Below are positions 5,612 through 6,449 of a DNA stretch of 6,449 nt, in pieces. The DNA lies in contig JACDBY010000454.1 of the NCBI GenBank assembly GCA_013694685.1, positions 1 to 6,449 on the forward strand, in the 5' to 3' direction. Every line of letters starts with the position of its first letter. The stretch's first letter is position 1. This DNA comes from Actinomycetota bacterium. GTDB taxonomy: Bacteria > Actinomycetota > Thermoleophilia > Gaiellales > Gaiellaceae. The position numbers and the translations under genes are program-made. Below the pieces are notes generated by a model. The model was not told the origin of the DNA. It saw nothing but the letters and a program-made list of their open reading frames with translations, and ran no database searches.

Positions 5612-6449
5612 TCAGCTTGTCAGGTCGAGGACGACGCGAAGCGCAGTGCCGCCGCGCATCAGCTCGAACCCTCGACCGACCTCGTCGAGCGGCAGCCGGT
5701 GCGAGACGAGCCGATCGAGCGGCAGACGTCCGGCGCGGTAGAGCTCCAGGGTCGCCGGGAAGTCGCGCTCGGGCTTCGACGACCCGTAGATCGAGCCGAG
5801 CACGCGTCGTTCCATGCGCGGCATCGTCAGCGCGGGAAGCGGCACGATGGCGTCCTCCGACGGGATCCCGGTCAGCACGGCCGCGCCGCGAGCGCGGGTC
5901 GAGAGCACGGCGGCGAGCATCGCCTCGGGCCTGCCGGTCGCCTCGATCGCGTAGTCGACGCCACCTCCGCTCGCCCCCCGAACGGCCTCGGCGGTCTCCT
6001 CGGCGCTCCCGTTCCACACGACGCTCGCCGTCGCCCCGAAGCTGCCTGCGACCTCGAGCTTCGTCTCGAATGCGTCGACGGCGACGAGCGGCTCTGCCCC
6101 GACCGCCGCGGCGGCCATCACCGCCGAGAGCCCGACACCGCCGCAGCCGTAGACGGCGACCCGATCCCCTGGCCGGACACCCGCGGTGCGCCAGACCGCC
6201 CCGAGCCCCGTCGTCACCGCGCACCCCACGAGCCCGGCGATCTCGAACGGCACGTCGCGCGGGATCGAGACGCAGCACTGCTGGGGCACGACGCACGCCT
6301 CGGCGAAGGTGGAGAGGAACGAGTAGTGGTAGACGGGCTCCCCGCCGCGCGAGAGCCGCGTCGTCCCGTCCATCAAGCCGCCGGTGCCCATCGCCGGCCA
6401 CGCGGTCGAGCAGAGCCAGGGAAGGTCGCGTAGGCACTCCGCGCACGAG
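5612..6449 (-). CDS. Zinc-dependent alcohol dehydrogenase, 5' end outside window
   Basis: The frame runs open to the window edge, giving 278 residues of a medium-chain dehydrogenase that lacks its first roughly 90. The visible part begins in the structural zinc lobe (CAECLRDLPWLC, three of the four cysteines). It continues with MDGTTRL, the catalytic-zinc region LVGCAVTTGLGAV, the Rossmann motif GCGGVG and an acidic strand end (LVAVD), then the family's YGSSKPERDFP and LPLDRLVSH segments. The tail closely resembles actinobacterial mycothiol-dependent formaldehyde dehydrogenase and related class III-like enzymes (RDFP...LY..GRLPLD..VS...LDEV..AF). The catalytic Cys and His of the N-terminal domain lie outside the window. 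The TGA stop at 5614-5612 precedes the Fae homologue by 7 nt. An internal Met at 6391 is not the start, because the zinc cysteines lie before it. A role in formaldehyde or alcohol oxidation beside Fae is plausible but inferred. Confidence 0.88.
   Translation of the reverse strand, partial: SCAECLRDLPWLCSTAWPAMGTGGLMDGTTRLSRGGEPVYHYSFLSTFAEACVVPQQCCVSIPRDVPFEIAGLVGCAVTTGLGAVWRTAGVRPGDRVAVYGCGGVGLSAVMAAAAVGAEPLVAVDAFETKLEVAGSFGATASVVWNGSAEETAEAVRGASGGGVDYAIEATGRPEAMLAAVLSTRARGAAVLTGIPSEDAIVPLPALTMPRMERRVLGSIYGSSKPERDFPATLELYRAGRLPLDRLVSHRLPLDEVGRGFELMRGGTALRVVLDLTS

Noticed and set aside
5453..6433. Plus-strand ORF of 326 codons opposite the right-hand dehydrogenase
   Set aside because: Mirror frame of the dehydrogenase and Fae genes with no recognisable domain.
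1..6449. CRISPR array, tRNA or rRNA genes, replication origin or riboswitch
   Set aside because: No regularly spaced repeats, no cloverleaf or rRNA signatures, and almost no intergenic space outside 141-264 and the IS leader.

Overview
The window is about two thirds G+C, with strong G/C preference at third codon positions. It reads as chromosomal DNA of a high-GC actinobacterium-like organism. The gene content would fit a soil lineage such as Thermoleophilia, but that placement is inference and no taxonomic marker is complete here.

Layout, left to right. (1) Positions 1-140 hold the last 45 codons of a plus-strand gene whose C-terminus looks like thymidine kinase. (2) Positions 141-264 are a convergent intergenic space. 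It holds two copies of one hairpin in opposite orientation, each in the orientation expected of a 3' signal for the gene pointing at it, and a third stem starting at the tdk stop codon. (3) Positions 271-1290 are a complete 1020-bp IS481-family insertion sequence with imperfect terminal inverted repeats, a 6-bp ACTAGT target duplication and one intact DDE transposase on the minus strand. (4) Positions 1292-6449 are a tightly packed minus-strand operon running toward tdk. In transcription order it encodes a zinc alcohol dehydrogenase (5' end outside the window), a formaldehyde-activating-enzyme (Fae) homologue, an enolase-superfamily (mandelate racemase/muconate lactonizing type) enzyme, a second zinc alcohol dehydrogenase and a PuuC-like aldehyde dehydrogenase. 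Junctions are 7 nt, a 1-nt overlap (TGATG), 16 nt and a 4-nt overlap (ATGA), so translation is probably coupled.

The operon looks catabolic. Two alcohol or aldehyde oxidoreductases, an acid-sugar dehydratase/racemase-type enzyme, an aldehyde dehydrogenase and a formaldehyde-condensing enzyme homologue are co-expressed. Its substrate cannot be read from the sequence. The combination of Fae with an enolase-superfamily enzyme is the most promising candidate for an undescribed pathway.

The insertion sequence sits exactly at the aldehyde dehydrogenase stop codon. The duplicated ACTAGT supplies the TAG stop for the aldehyde dehydrogenase on one side and for the transposase on the other, so neither gene is damaged. 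The insertion separates the operon from its likely 3' hairpin. Flanks on both sides are perfect inverted copies of each other (25 nt each, including the target duplication), implying either a 44-bp palindrome at the empty site or later inverted copying. The transposase Shine-Dalgarno sequence lies in a 10-bp stem whose other arm would be present only in transcripts entering from further upstream, such as operon read-through.
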